Source of the DNA: Latrodectus hesperus
Taxonomy: Eukaryota > Arthropoda > Arachnida > Araneae > Theridiidae
DNA length: 64,000 nucleotides
Direction of reading: 5' to 3'
NCBI GenBank assembly: GCA_037975125.1
Contig: JAJQOW010000022.1
Coordinates: 933,501-997,500, forward strand
In this document: piece after piece, positions 12,456-24,344 of the stretch
Position numbering within the stretch: the first letter of the stretch is position 1
How the letters are laid out: each line of letters begins with the position of its first letter
The notes under the pieces: generated by a model
Database searches by the model: none
What the model was told of the DNA's origin: nothing
Seen by the model: the letters and a program-made list of their open reading frames with translations, nothing else
Made by a program: the position numbers and the translations under genes

Positions 12456-14659
12456 TTCGAGTAATATATTAAATCGTAAATTATTATATTACAATTAATT
12501 AAATTTTGTGTATAAGTAATTTCTTTCTAAATTGGTGTAAAGGCCAAATAAAAATCTTAGCTAACTTTGAGATGCTTTAAAAGTTTAAAATTATTTTAAT
12601 ATTCGTTGTAATCATTTAAATTACATTTTAATTATATTCCTTGCCATAAATAAAATGATTTATTTGTAGTGCGAAACTTGCGTCAAAAGCATGCTTAATA
12701 ACTTTTTTTAATGGTGTTAAAAATGCGATATTTTTATACCTTGAATAAAGTATTTATTGGTCGTAAATTTAAGTTCTCTACAATTTTTTTCTCTAGAAAT
12801 AGAAGCCCGAAAAAATTATGACCCATAAAACTTTCTTTCGTAATTACTATAAAAAAGAAATTAATAAAATGTATCTTATATTGTTCTGAATAAATTATTT
12901 GGTTTTTATGTATATTCACAATTATTTTACAATGGAACATTCATTCTACAAACTTACTAGATGTTGAATTTTGCTATAAATCACAGTTTCTTCTTAACTG
13001 TAACCACATTAAATTATGATAAATAAAATATTTAAATTTATAGATTTCGTTGTGCCCTATTATGGATATTAACGTAAGAAAATTTCTATAAAAAAACGAT
13101 GAATCAAGTTTGTGCTCGTCTGATATTTCAAATGATTTATCAATGAAAGCAATTTTGTTGCCATGGCAAAGCAAGAAAAGTCATTAAAAAGTTTTTGAAG
13201 TTACCATTACAATATGTTTTCTCAGTTTATTACCCGATATATTTTCCTTACGGTGTGATGAGTTTTATTTTTCATTTTTACTCTTGTAATGGTAGATAGA
13301 AACAAATGAATTCTTTCGATGTAAAAAAAAGAACAAATTTGTTTTTAGTTTATCGTCTGGCTAAAAGAATTTCCATTACTATTGCCAGATACCCAAAATA
13401 TTTCATTTCTTTCTTTATTTACCATTAATCTTCAAGTTTAGTTTTGAACATATTATTGGGATTTGCTTTTCTCAAATTTCCCTTTCCTTTTTTTCATTCG
13501 AATGAATACTAAAAATAAGAATAAAACAGCTGACATCTATATTTATATTTTGAATAAAAAACAAAAATCACATTTTTTAAGTTTAATTCCTTAATGGGAC
13601 AAAGTAATGCGTTGGAATTTTCTTAAAACATTTTTCGAAAATTAATGGCTTACGGTGCAAAGTTATGTGACCTCTTTATATTTCTAATTATTTATGTTAA
13701 ATATCCTAATTACCTTAAACTAATTAGTCTTGAGATTATGAAGATAGTTTTAAAAGTTTCTTTACTTTTTTCTGAATTTTTTCCCTCCAGTCAAATATGT
13801 ATATTTTTATTCTTTTGAATTAAGCATACCTGTTCATAAAAGTTTAGTTTATTTATTTCAGTAACTTGTTACTACTGAAATTATATAATTAAAGTCACAT
13901 ATGAAATTGAATAAATAAATTTAATATACCGCTTTTAAATAACGTTGCTTTTTATGAAAATAGTATTTATTTAATTAGATATACTAAAGAAGTTGCTTAT
14001 TTAATATCAGACCATTTTACTCAACACTAAAATTTATATTTTATCCTTATAATACTTCATTTAACAGTTGTTGTTATATGAATTTATATTACAATGAAAA
14101 AAAACTGATTATAAATATTAATTAATAATTAAAAATTGTTTTATTTTAATATTCAAATCATAGTAAGCAATTTTGTCTTTAAAAATACTTTTATATTATA
14201 AGAAAAAATGATATTTTAAGATACATGCTAGTCTTGATTAAGAAAAACAGGACTATTACTAATATGAAAAAATTTTACTTTCATTTCTCAAAATGTAAGA
14301 ATATGTACAAATAATCTTCACAATGCGTTTGTAAAATCTTATTTGCAGGCTTATTTAATTGTAATGGATATTTTTTTTGAAAATATAAAAATATATCAAT
14401 TTTTACTAATTTAACTTCTATATTATATTTTCTGTTTTTATTTTTTATGTAATGTTAGATTACATTGTTTGATATAAATATGAATTTTGCGTGGAGTTCA
14501 TTTTTAAACTTTTAATTCATATCGTAATTTATTTGAATTTCTAAAAAAAATTAGAACGTACAAAAATTCCCTTTAATTCATTTTTTGGTGTAAGTATTTT
14601 CATTGAAAAATTCAAATACATTTTTGAAAATTCTTTTTACTCAAAAAAGTTTTTAAGTA
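12456..14659. other. AT-rich stretch with a single X-box-like motif
   Basis: Mostly unique AT-rich DNA. The one motif I note is GTTGCCATGGCAAA at 13157-13170, one base from the RFX X-box palindrome GTTGCCATGGCAAC. Met-initiated frames of 60-70 codons here show no recognisable domain. Confidence 0.5.
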
Positions 14660-14667
14660 GTATATAC

Positions 14668-16043
14668 CAGGGATGGCGAACCAATGGCACGCGTGCCACA
14701 AGTGGCACGCTTGAAAATTTTGATGGCATGCGCAAAAACAAAATTTTTTTTTATAAATTGTCTTTTTTGATAGAAATGAATTAAAAATTATTAATCTACA
14801 CTTAATTTATAATATAAATTTGTAGTACTGAATACCTATCTTAGTACGTTAACTGGAACCATCAAATTATACATTTTATTATTAAAATATCGCATGAATT
14901 CTCTCGAAGTACATAAAGATGCGCAATAGATAAAAACATTTTGCGTATCCAGTTTCGCCATCTAATGTTATTGCATGTTGTTGCCGTGGCAGCGCTCAAA
15001 TCAGACGACAGACAGCATTAGTCATTATTAGTAACCGTCGTCTTTTAAACTTCAGTGACTTGTTAAAAATATAACCGTTTATTGTAAATAGATATAGTGT
15101 TATTTTAGGTTAATATTTTTACATATTATTTCAAATTTTATATTCTGCATTCGTTTGTAAGAATATATTGCGTCACGACTGAAGTTTTAACATGTAACAA
15201 CCTTAAGATATTAAAAGTTACTAAACTTATAATTTATGTTGCTTATTTTTGAACACAATAAAATATTTTAATGTTATGAGAATTTATTTTATCATTAAAT
15301 CAGTATAAAATATAGAAAAAAATTAGTAAAATTACCTTGAATTAATATATTATTTTCTTGTGTTGGTAGTATTTTTAGTACTTTAATATATAACGAAATA
15401 AGTTCTGGCAAACGAATGCAGAATATGTTATTTATTTTATAACAATATTATTAAAATATATATTTTAGAATTATTTATTGGGTAAAATAAATAATATTGC
15501 AGAAGATGAAATTCTAACTGCTGGGAATTCAATTTCTGACACGTTTAATTGTTTAAAAATATTAGCAAAGGCAATTTTATCAATATTTTCATCGACGTGG
15601 GAATGTGGATCTCTATTTTCAGAATTAAATTTTATAAAAAATAAGTATAGGAATAGAATGACAGATGAGTCGAGCTCTGCATGTGACTACTGTTGAAATT
15701 AACTAAATGTGAACCAGATATTAAATCTTTATCATCTTGTGTACAGCAACTAAATTCCTAATAAAAATAATTGTTTTTAATGTGAATTTTGTTTTTAGCA
15801 CATTGCCTTTTGTAAAATATTGATTAATAAAAAATTATTTAACTAAGAATTCCTTTTATTTGTTTTTTAATTATACTCACGTATATTTCCACCTATTTTG
15901 AATTAAATTTTTCCTATTTCGCTAAAAAAATCACCTATTTCACTAAATTTCGAAGGAAATTTTATTGTGGCACGTTACCTATTTAAAAAAGAATTTTTAT
16001 GTCTTTGTGGCACGGACATCAAAAAAGCTTCGCCATTCCCTTG
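14668..16043 (+). mobile_element. hAT-superfamily element, internally deleted, with TIRs and TSD
   Basis: The left end CAGGGATGGCGAACC starts at 14668. The right end GCTTCGCCATTCCCTTG stops at 16043. The ends are imperfect inverted repeats and both carry GTGCCAC/GTGGCAC motifs, including a 14-bp palindrome TGGCACGCGTGCCA at 14685-14698. A perfect 8-bp duplication GTATATAC lies at 14660-14667 and 16044-16051, the hallmark of hAT transposition. Of a full transposase (normally about 600 residues) only the C-terminal dimerisation part remains, so the element is non-autonomous. The rest of the 1376 bp is AT-rich. Confidence 0.9.
15460..15765 (+). pseudogene. hAT transposase C-terminal remnant (ZBED/SCAND3-like)
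   Basis: The frame at 15478-15696 contains the hAT C-terminal dimerisation signature: KAILSIFSSTWECGSLFSEL, then NFIKNKYRNRMTDESSSAC. The family pattern is STY/W-x-CE-x-LFS-x-MNFIK-x-KYR-x-RLTDE. A frameshift near 15685-15695 puts the continuation (LTKCEPDIKSLSSCVQQ) in another frame. The BED finger and the RNase H-like catalytic core are absent. It lies inside the element at 14668-16043. It is not functional. Confidence 0.88.
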
Positions 16044-16367
16044 GTATATACAATAAAATGAAAACACTTGGAATCACAAAAAATACTAGTTTAAAATATA
16101 GTTCACAGAATTTCAATTCTACTCAATATAAAAATATTACATTTATATAGATAAATATTAAAAAATAACTCTCTTTTATTCAAATAAAATGACAGAAACC
16201 GGTGTCTTATTTTGCAATACTTAAAACTAAAATTTAAAAAATTTTCTTCATTTAATTTTTATTAATAATTATAGAGATATTGATTTACATAATAATAATT
16301 TGAATTAAATAAATCTTCAAAATGATAAAAACTTCAAATTGTGTGATTAATTTTATTTTCTTCAATG

Positions 16368-16557
16368 GTTGGTTGGTTTGGTTTTGGTTTGTTTGTCCTC
16401 AACGATCATGTTTTGCACACGAGGGCTAATTAGACCGGGACTTACGGTTTAAAGTGGAATCCGAACCACTACAAACATCCATGCCCAAGGTGGGATTCGA
16501 ACCCACGAACTGTTGAACCGAAGGCAAGAGCGCTAACCATTCGGCTGCCAGCTCGGC
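16368..16557 (-). mobile_element. SINE-D, copy 2
   Basis: Near-identical to 30-210. The minus-strand head has the B-box GGGTTCGAATCCC (near 16491-16503) and TGGTTAGCGCTC. A perfect 12-bp duplication TTTTCTTCAATG lies at 16356-16367 and 16558-16569. Confidence 0.9.
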
Positions 16558-16569
16558 TTTTCTTCAATG

Positions 16570-16959
16570 CATTTTCCGTCTTGTAAAAAATAACTAAAAT
16601 GTGTTACACAAGTTAATTGTTAAATAATTTTGTTATATTTTAAATTATGATATATATTTATGCTTTTTGGTAAAAAAATTACTTTGAACTTTAATTATAT
16701 CTACGGTAAAAAATAAGTTCTGGTAAAATATAGTAGTTTTATTATTGGGAACTTATATGCATCGTAATTAATTTGTCAACTTATAAGCCTAACATAAACA
16801 AACATATTCTCTCAATAACAGGATAAAAAAAAGCAAAGATATTCTTATTCTGTAAACATATTACACTTATGAAAACAGACGCGTGTCTGAAACGTCAACA
16901 CAACGTGTTGCGACATACGTTGTTTTAATTATAGAGACGACAAAAACACAGATGTGAGA
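16570..16959. other. AT-rich stretch without recognised feature
   Basis: Unique AT-rich sequence between a SINE and the more complex block that follows. Nothing was recognised. Confidence 0.5.
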
Positions 16960-17420
16960 TAATTTCTATGTAAATTTTCGTCCGGAATCCATTATTGCCA
17001 GTGACTTTGCCTCGACGGAAAAGAATGTCGTTCTTTCGCAACTAATTCCAACAATCAATGAGAAAAAGAGAAGACAGCTTGAGGGCACTCCCGGAATTGG
17101 GATAATTCCCGACTATCCGGTAATTTCCCTAATTTCCGGATGACCTGTTTTTATATCTTCAGCGGGAGAATTCACTGTTCGCCTATCGATCCGGTACACT
17201 CTCCGGTAGATGATGAAGCGAAAATGATTATTTTGTTTTTCCGGTGTTTGTTTTCATAAAACATTTTTATTTTTAAATTTCAGTGTGGAGAGCTGCTATT
17301 GGCTAATTCATATCACGAGTGGCTTATGTAATTTGCATACGTGTCTGGAAGTTTCGCTTGATATGCGAGGATCATTCGAAAAGTAAACGATTCATAGCTT
17401 GAAGCAAGTGTATTCTGAGT
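16960..17420. other. Higher-complexity non-repeat island
   Basis: Clearly richer in G and C than its surroundings, with repeated CCGG/TTCCGG words (CCGGAATTGGGATAATTCCC, TTTCCGGATGACC, CCGGTAGATGATGAAGCG). No long open frame or repeat-family match is visible. It is a candidate conserved non-coding or regulatory block, or the decayed remains of an unknown element. Confidence 0.35.
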
Positions 17421-17600
17421 GCATGGAAATAGTTTTATTATTTTTAGCTTCAATACAAGAATAATATAACTGTTCTTGCTTCAGCTTGCATATTATTCCC
17501 TAAAAATTCTAAAATATTTCTAATTTGTGTTAGGAAAGTTAAACGCGTCTCAGAGATGTAAACAGGACATTTTTATCAATTGATTTATCATTAACTTCAT

Positions 17601-17891
17601 TTTTTTTCCAATGGCGGGCACAAGTGGGTTTAACCCTATACCACAACAAGGCCAGAAACTGCTACTCATTTGTCGTTACCCAGCGGGCAGCTGTGAACCA
17701 AGTCACGGAGGCGAGTAGCGTTACCCACGCCATACCACCACAAACCCGTTTATAGGGTGGGCCACATTCATACAACATCACAGAAGAAAGGACAGAGAAG
17801 GAAAGAAACATCCATGCCCGAACCGGGTTTCGATCCCGGGACCCACAGCTCATGAGTCAGGAGCGCTAACCACTCAGCCAATCGGTCGGCT
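17601..17891 (-). mobile_element. SINE-A, copy 2
   Basis: Minus-strand tRNA-like head GCTGAGTGGTTAGCGCTCC with B-box-like GGGATCGAAACCC (one change from consensus), then the SINE-A body ending at GTGCCCGCCATTGG plus an A-run. An 11-bp direct repeat ATTAACTTCAT lies at 17590-17600 and 17892-17902. Confidence 0.9.
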
Positions 17892-17902
17892 ATTAACTTC
17901 AT

Positions 17903-18698
17903 ATTACTGCAGTGTAATTGGTTAATTGGGTACTATTTGATTTGGTGCCATTCGAAAGCATTCTAAATTGTTCTTAGATGTTTGAAAAAAAATAATAATC
18001 GATCTATTTCATTGCTTAACTTTTGGAATTATGCACAGATCAAATATAGATAATAAATCAGAATTCTAAAAATATTCCGTATGAATTACTGGTAAAATTT
18101 AAGATTACAGTCTTTGAAAGTATGGTGACTTGATAAAAACAAGAGTAGACAATTATGATATGCGAGTCTTGTTTATAAATACTATTTAAAATCACAGATT
18201 TTTGTTTCTAAGAAAAAGACTAAAATGAGCTAAAAAATAATGAATTTATTTAAAACCTGCGCGAGGATATCAAATCTAAAAGTTTATTTTCTCTATTATT
18301 GAAGTTATTTTTCTTAATTATTTTTTGAACAATCATCCGAAATTATAAACATTTTGCAACAATATCTATTTTAAAATAAACTTCCTTGACGTTTCATTCT
18401 TTAATTTTGAAATAAGTTTGTTGTATAAAGTGTATTCAAAGTGTTACAAAGTTTCCATGCTAAATCTTGATGGATTAATTTAAGAAGTTGGGAAGATATA
18501 AATAATTTTTGATTATTATAATATTTTTTCTATGTTTCATCACGTTATTATAGTTATTCAAAACAAATTTATAAAATACACATGTAAATATTGAAACTAC
18601 AATCAAATGAAGTTCTCTAATTATTGATTCTGAGTCAGATTCTCAGAAAAATTTTAAGGTTTAAAAACCTGCAAAATCTCGAATCTTATACTTTTTAA
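17903..18698. other. AT-rich stretch without recognised feature
   Basis: Unique AT-rich DNA; nothing was recognised. Confidence 0.5.
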
Positions 18699-18892
18699 TG
18701 TTGTTGTGTACCATCTAGGCTGGCAATATGGGGTGCGCTGCTCCACTTTTCCAACTGAAGTATATTTTGGTGTGGAGTCCGACTTCCTCAGTACACACAT
18801 GCCATAGGGACCCGTTTACAGGGTATGCAACCATTCAGACAAAGAAAGGATAAAGACAGGATAGATAGAGAGAAAGTACATCCATGCCCGAA
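18699..18892 (-). mobile_element. SINE-B, copy 1, head-truncated
   Basis: It carries the SINE-B 3' region (plus-strand CTAGGCTGGCAATATGGGGT, TGGTGTGGAGTCCGACTTCC) and body up to CATCCATGCCCGAA. The tRNA-like head seen in other copies is missing, so this is a 5'-truncated insertion. Confidence 0.85.
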
Positions 18893-19036
18893 TAATTTTA
18901 CATAAGTGAAGCAGTTAATGAGTAATAGTTTACTTAATTAATAAGTATTTCATGGAAATTAAGTAGCTTATTTGATATGTGAAGTGAAGAAAATACAAAA
19001 TGCACAGTTTAAAATAAATAAGTATCTATCTATCTA

Positions 19037-19081
<45 letters not shown>

Positions 19082-21081
19082 TGCGAACACACACACACAA
19101 TAAACATATAGCATTTTAAACACGCAACCTTAAGATTTTTTTTTAAATTACATGAAAAATTTACATTTTACTGGAAGAAAAATTAAATATATTTCATTTT
19201 TGGTAAAATTATTTTCAGTAATAAATTCACACTGATTTAAAGAAATTAAATTAAAGTATTCATATTTTATGGTTTCTTAATATGAAAATTCAGACCTTGA
19301 TTATTCAGATCTTGAATTTTCATACCTTTTAAATTATTTACATTTAATCACCAAGAAAAACCAGTTTTTTTAATAAAACATTTGTCAAATTCCATATTTA
19401 TTTAATTAAACATTGTAAATTTTATTAATATTCTCAATTATTAAATAATAAATTGTATGCATAAAATATATAACGTTAGATTAGTGGAGAAAAAAGTTAC
19501 ATTGGATCTCAATGCATTGGAACTCATTGAAATATTAAGTTAATCACTACAAGTAAATTTTTTGTCAATTAAGCTACTGCAAATAATTTGATGTAAAAGT
19601 ATCAAAAATATTCTTATGAAAATGTTTTCTAAACATTTAGGTAAAAAAGGTAAGATCACAATTTTAAAATGTTAAATAAATTTTTCAGGATTCGAAAGTA
19701 ACATGGGAAATCAAATAGTCCCACTTTCGATTACGATTATCTTGTTATAATCATAATTGTAATTTTTTTCAATTTAAATTATTTCCCATGAAACTGACAA
19801 TAACTGCATGATAATTTAATAAATTAAATGTAACATAGTTAAAAAAAATGTTCTCCTTGTAGATAAAAATCACTTCATTATAAATTCTATTAACTCACAA
19901 TTTTAATATAATCGTAATTTTCGCTTTTAAAATATCTTTATTGGGAAAAATGTTTTTTCTTCTTTTTGCAATGAAAAAAATTCCTCTTTCATTAATATCG
20001 AGATTTCATCACCCTCCACAGGGTATTCCTCGGGCTAATGAAGTTATTAAACATTTTTATTCAAATGTCTTCATATTATATTTTATGTAAATATGAATCC
20101 AATTCTTATTATTAGCTTGATAATATGAATTTTCTCTTTTAGATCTTTGCCTCAGGATTCAGTCATTTGCGGTTATAATTGCGGTATTGAATCTTGAACT
20201 AATTAAATTTGCACTCATTTCCAGCGTTAATAACTTTTATGTTTACTTCATATATTTTTTAATTCCTGAAATTCAGGTCACTTTTTTAAAACATTTTTAT
20301 CCTATTTATATACTGCTTTATTGTCATCGCCATAAAATTAACTTGGAAAATAGTTTTTTAAATTTAATTATCAAAGTTATCAAAGTTTTTGATTTGGTAA
20401 TTTAAAAAAAATGTTTTTTTTCTGGAATTAAACTTAATCAAAAATAGAATGATAATTGATAATATCCATAATAGCAAGTATGACGTTTGATGCATAACTA
20501 ATGAGGTGTTCTCGATAATTTGATAATGCATTCACATTAGTCGAAATTGTAATTAGCACAGCTGGTTTTTATTATTGGGGAATTTCCCATTTAAATTTTA
20601 ATGGGGTATTTTTTAAATTGTTGGATGTTTTGTGTTACTTGAAGGGGTAATGATTCAAATTATTTAATTATAAATAGCAAATAACTTTAATATTAGTAAA
20701 TGGTTAGGTTAATTATGTTAAATAAAATAATGGAATTGGTTAACGATTGATAAATTATGGAAATGCTTTGCTAGCAAAAATCAGATTTTCCTAATTTATT
20801 TAAGTAATAACAGCTTAATCCTAAATGCATTATTAATATTCCACTTCATTTAAAAATAATTCCAAGTATATTAATTTTTTAGATAATTATCCTTATATTC
20901 GTCGTATTAATTGTTTGAAAATTATTATTTCTATTTTATATTATCAAATAATAGAAAAATCTTGATTTAAAATATTTCTCTTACTTAAAAGCTATTTTAA
21001 CCTAACTGCTTCAGTGAGGTAAAGTCTTTTATATTATTATGTGACTTACGACATCTTATAAAAATGAATTCTACTTTTATA
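18893..21081. other. AT-rich stretch with a small microsatellite
   Basis: Unique AT-rich DNA containing the TATC/TA microsatellite at 19021-19075. There is no supported gene; Met-initiated frames such as 20187-20405 are hydrophobic by composition and match nothing I know. Confidence 0.5.
19021..19075. repeat. (TATC)n-(TA)n microsatellite
   Basis: Four to five TATC units merge into about 17 TA dinucleotides. Confidence 0.95.
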
Positions 21082-21287
21082 TTTATACACAGTAATACGT
21101 AACATGTTTGGTGTGGTTTTAAAAAAATGTCGCCAATTTCGAAAGTTATGGGATACATAACCATCAGCATATGCGAGTGTTCATAATCAAAAAACAATTG
21201 TGAATATCAAAATAGCAATACATAAACATACAATCCGAATCTTACTGTCTTCAATTCCATATTATTACGTATACGAGGATTAGGCCA
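21082..21287. mobile_element. MITE-2, copy 2
   Basis: Same orientation and block order as 10102-10297: GTGTGGTTTT, AAATGTCGCCAA, CATAACCATCAGCATA, CATAAACATACAATCCG. It has inverted ends AATACGTAAC and ATTACGTATACGAGGATT. More diverged than copy 1. Confidence 0.65.
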
Positions 21288-22289
21288 AATTTAAGTTGGT
21301 AAAACAAATTAAAGTTCTTTATTTAACTTCATATCATTAGCTTGAAATCAAAAGTAGATAAAAATAAAACTTATGATAAAATTATATCTATTGTCTTCCT
21401 AAAAACATAAAATGTGAATTTAAATATGATAAAACATATAACATATGAGTGGTTACAAAGCTGCAACATTTGATAGAATTAGTTACATGGAAATCGCCAA
21501 CATATTAGACAAGAAATTTAAATAATAATACAGAATTGTTCCATATGAAAGATTTTTCAGAAACTTTCACATTATGTTTCCAACCATAGACTTCCAAATA
21601 ATTTCCAACTTAGTGGCAATTAATCTATCATATTTCTACCGAAATTGTAGAATATGTATAATACTAATTTTAGTATTATAATTTCAAGTTTATACAACTT
21701 TAGAGTTTTAAATATAAAAATATTTTGCAAAGAAATTCACTATGATTTTAACCTTTGACAGTATAATATACATAAATACCATGTTATAAATACATAAAAT
21801 ATTTATAATGTTTATGCATTGTAATATGTTTCATAACTTAAAACAGAAACAGTTATTTGAGAAGTATGAAAAATTTAAAACAATAAACTTTTGTATGCCA
21901 AAATATGCATAAATTGTTTATTACGGCCAAAGAAAAAAACTAACTTAAATATAATTGTAAATAGGAAAGCATTTTAAAAACAGAGCATTAAAGTTTATAT
22001 GGAATTCACACACGAATTTATGATAGAAAATAAATATTACAAGATTCTATATTAAGTTTAATAAAAATAAACATATAAGCTCCTTAAAATAGAATGTTTT
22101 TTTACAGACATTTACTTCATAAACTTGCTTAGTAACAAATAAAAAATGTAAGAAATAGGCCTTAGACTTGTGACAACAGAATTCTATTTAAAATATTAGG
22201 CTTTGCAAAATTTAATTTTTGATTATGTTAATAGGTTAAATTTAATTCATACAAATGGAATGAAAAATTGCTTCTGTGCTTAATGTTTT

Positions 22290-22542
22290 GGCACAGGTGC
22301 CATATAATCCATGATTCCAAATCCTGAATTTTTTTGGCGATGAAGAAATGTTGCCAAGATTACGTATCGTGACGTGCGCGATGACGTAAATACTAAGGTT
22401 ATTAAAATAGAATTTTCTGCATAATTCTTATAAACCTCCATATGCATGACGTAACAAAAACAAGGTTGCCAGATACATAAGAAAATCCGCCAAAAATCGC
22501 CAATCTCAGAATTTGGCGCATGGATTATACGGCACTTGTACC
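22290..22542. mobile_element. MITE-1, copy 2, both termini present
   Basis: The terminal inverted repeats start GGCACAGGTGCCATATAATC at 22290 and end GATTATACGGCACTTGTACC at 22542. The flanking octamers AATGTTTT and AATTTTTT match at 7 of 8 positions, compatible with an 8-bp duplication. There is no transposase. The 102-codon minus-strand frame over it is composed of MITE sequence. Confidence 0.88.
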
Positions 22543-23947
22543 AATTTTTTTTAATTCCTAACAAGGCAATAGAATTATTCTTAAACACAAAACATTTTCC
22601 AGCTTAAAATCTTGTTGCCATATCATCAACAGTTTACGAAGATTTCTTAACAAGGAGTTAAATAATATTTCAACATACAATAAATAAATCATTCTTGCAT
22701 CATTCATAACATTTCTACCTTGATAAAAACAACAATAATTATTGCGTACTCATCTTAAATTTTCTCTTGGCTCAGCGATGCAACATGGAATTTCCTCCTC
22801 CATTTCACATCAATGGCTGACAGGAGCACTTTGCAGTTTTTGAAGTCCTACTTATCACGCGGTATAAGCAATAAACAATGAAAAATCTATTTCTTACTGA
22901 AAAATAGTTTTTAGGGTTGAAAAAATTGCGAAGTTACCTGAAAATTAATTAATATCACTTAAAAAACTGCTTTTATGAAAAAATAGTTTTTGCCAATAAC
23001 ATTAAAAAATAGAATTAAAATTTATTGTCTTAATTTTGTTGGAAAACAGCTTCAGGGCCAACGATGGCCAGAATCTGTTGGCCCACTACTTACCATCCAG
23101 TTCTGGACCCAGTTTATTTTGACCAGCACTCACCCATAGCCGTAAAAGCCGGAGCCGAGCCTTCAAACAATCTCAGGCATCCGGAATGTTTCCGTCAATT
23201 TGTGTTTGCTGGGTAAAAAGAAAAAAATCATATCAAGGAATATTTAATATGGGCGCAGTTATTCTTGATATAGATGCCTTTAATTGGATCATTTGAGATC
23301 AAATAAGATTAAATCTCCCAATCAATATGTCAAGAAGAGTACCTATGCATAATTTTGTGCAAATAAGAACCAACATTAACTTAGTACTCTACAGTTTGTC
23401 TAGTATAAGAATAGCTCTCATCAATTTGTTTGGTTGGTGGCGGTTGTTATGGTAACAAGCTATCCATTTCAAATGAAGGTCAAATATGTCGCTAATTGGT
23501 GGTATTTGTGGTAGTACCACATGTCATTTTCAAGACGTTCACCAAGAGAACGATGGAGTTTTTTTCTGGCTTCTCCAATCGAAATGGAAGAGGTCTTGTT
23601 TCCATGGTAACAGACAGTTACAGACAAATTGTGAAAGTTATTTTTGTCGCAGACTGATAATACTTGAGACATAGTTCATTTTTTGTAAGTGTAGTCTAAT
23701 TTAAATTCGTGGTATAACTACAATTAATTTAATTAAGTTTACTTGTGCTGCAATATACATTTGTTTTGCGATAACACATCACAAGAATTTTAAAATTTTA
23801 AATCTACAGCTTATATCATACTAACCAGTGGAAAACTAGCTATTCTCTCTCTCATAAGTTCTGGACCATGTGTTTTATCTGTTATCTTGAATTCTGAATA
23901 AATTAAATTCTTATTTTTTATTTCTTTATATCTAAATGAATATATGT
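22543..23947. other. Unclassified region with higher-complexity patches
   Basis: Two patches stand out from the AT-rich background. One is 23040-23220 (GGCCAACGATGGCCAGAATC, GCCGGAGCCGAGCC). The other is 23420-23680, which has two X-box-like sites and short opposed frames of 62 and 67 codons. Neither patch matches another part of the window, and I recognise no protein. Confidence 0.4.
23443..23611. promoter_or_regulatory. Pair of RFX X-box-like palindromes
   Basis: GTTTCCATGGTAAC at 23598-23611 fits the RFX X-box consensus GTTNCCATGGNAAC exactly. GTTGTTATGGTAAC at 23443-23456 differs at two central positions. X-boxes recruit RFX factors, which drive ciliary genes in animals. No promoter or gene start is evident nearby, so this is only a candidate site. 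Confidence 0.35.
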
Positions 23948-24256
23948 TGTTCTTCTTACTATTGACACTTGGACAAGCCAATCTCGCTATGCCATGGCTA
24001 TGCAGATTTAATTTAAATGGGAGCGTCTTTCGTTTTAATCAGAGCATCATGAAGGTGAAAGTACGACTTTGCTCTACACACATGCCATAGGGACCCATTT
24101 ATAGGGTAGGCAACCATTCACACCTCATTCATACAAGGAAAGGACAAAGACAGGATAGATAGAGAGAGAAAGTACATCCATGCCCGAACCAGGATTCGAA
24201 CCCAGGACCTTCTTATCTGCAGTCAGGCATGCTGACCACTAGACAAGTTGGGCGGC
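23948..24256 (-). mobile_element. Mosaic SINE: SINE-B head and body with SINE-C tail
   Basis: 24073-24256 is the SINE-B head and part of the body (B-box region read on plus as GGATTCGAACCCAGGACC; ACACATGCCATAGGGACCC). 23948-24072 is the SINE-C 3' tail (GACACTTGGACAAGCCAATC through GAAAGTACGACTTTGCTC). The switch falls at CTCTACACACATG, where SINE-B normally reads CTCAGTACACACATG. The normal SINE-B 3' part (GGCTGGCAATATGGGG...) is missing. Confidence 0.85.
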
Positions 24257-24344
24257 ACATTCATATACGATATTATATAAGGAAATCCATACAGAATTGT
24301 AAGGATGTTTAGTTAAATTATAAACATTTTTGAGAAATTTCTGT

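Noticed and set aside
22280..22588. 102-codon minus-strand frame (and 80 codons at 55814-56056)
   Set aside because: Both are MITE-1 sequence with intact inverted ends. The frame differs between copies.
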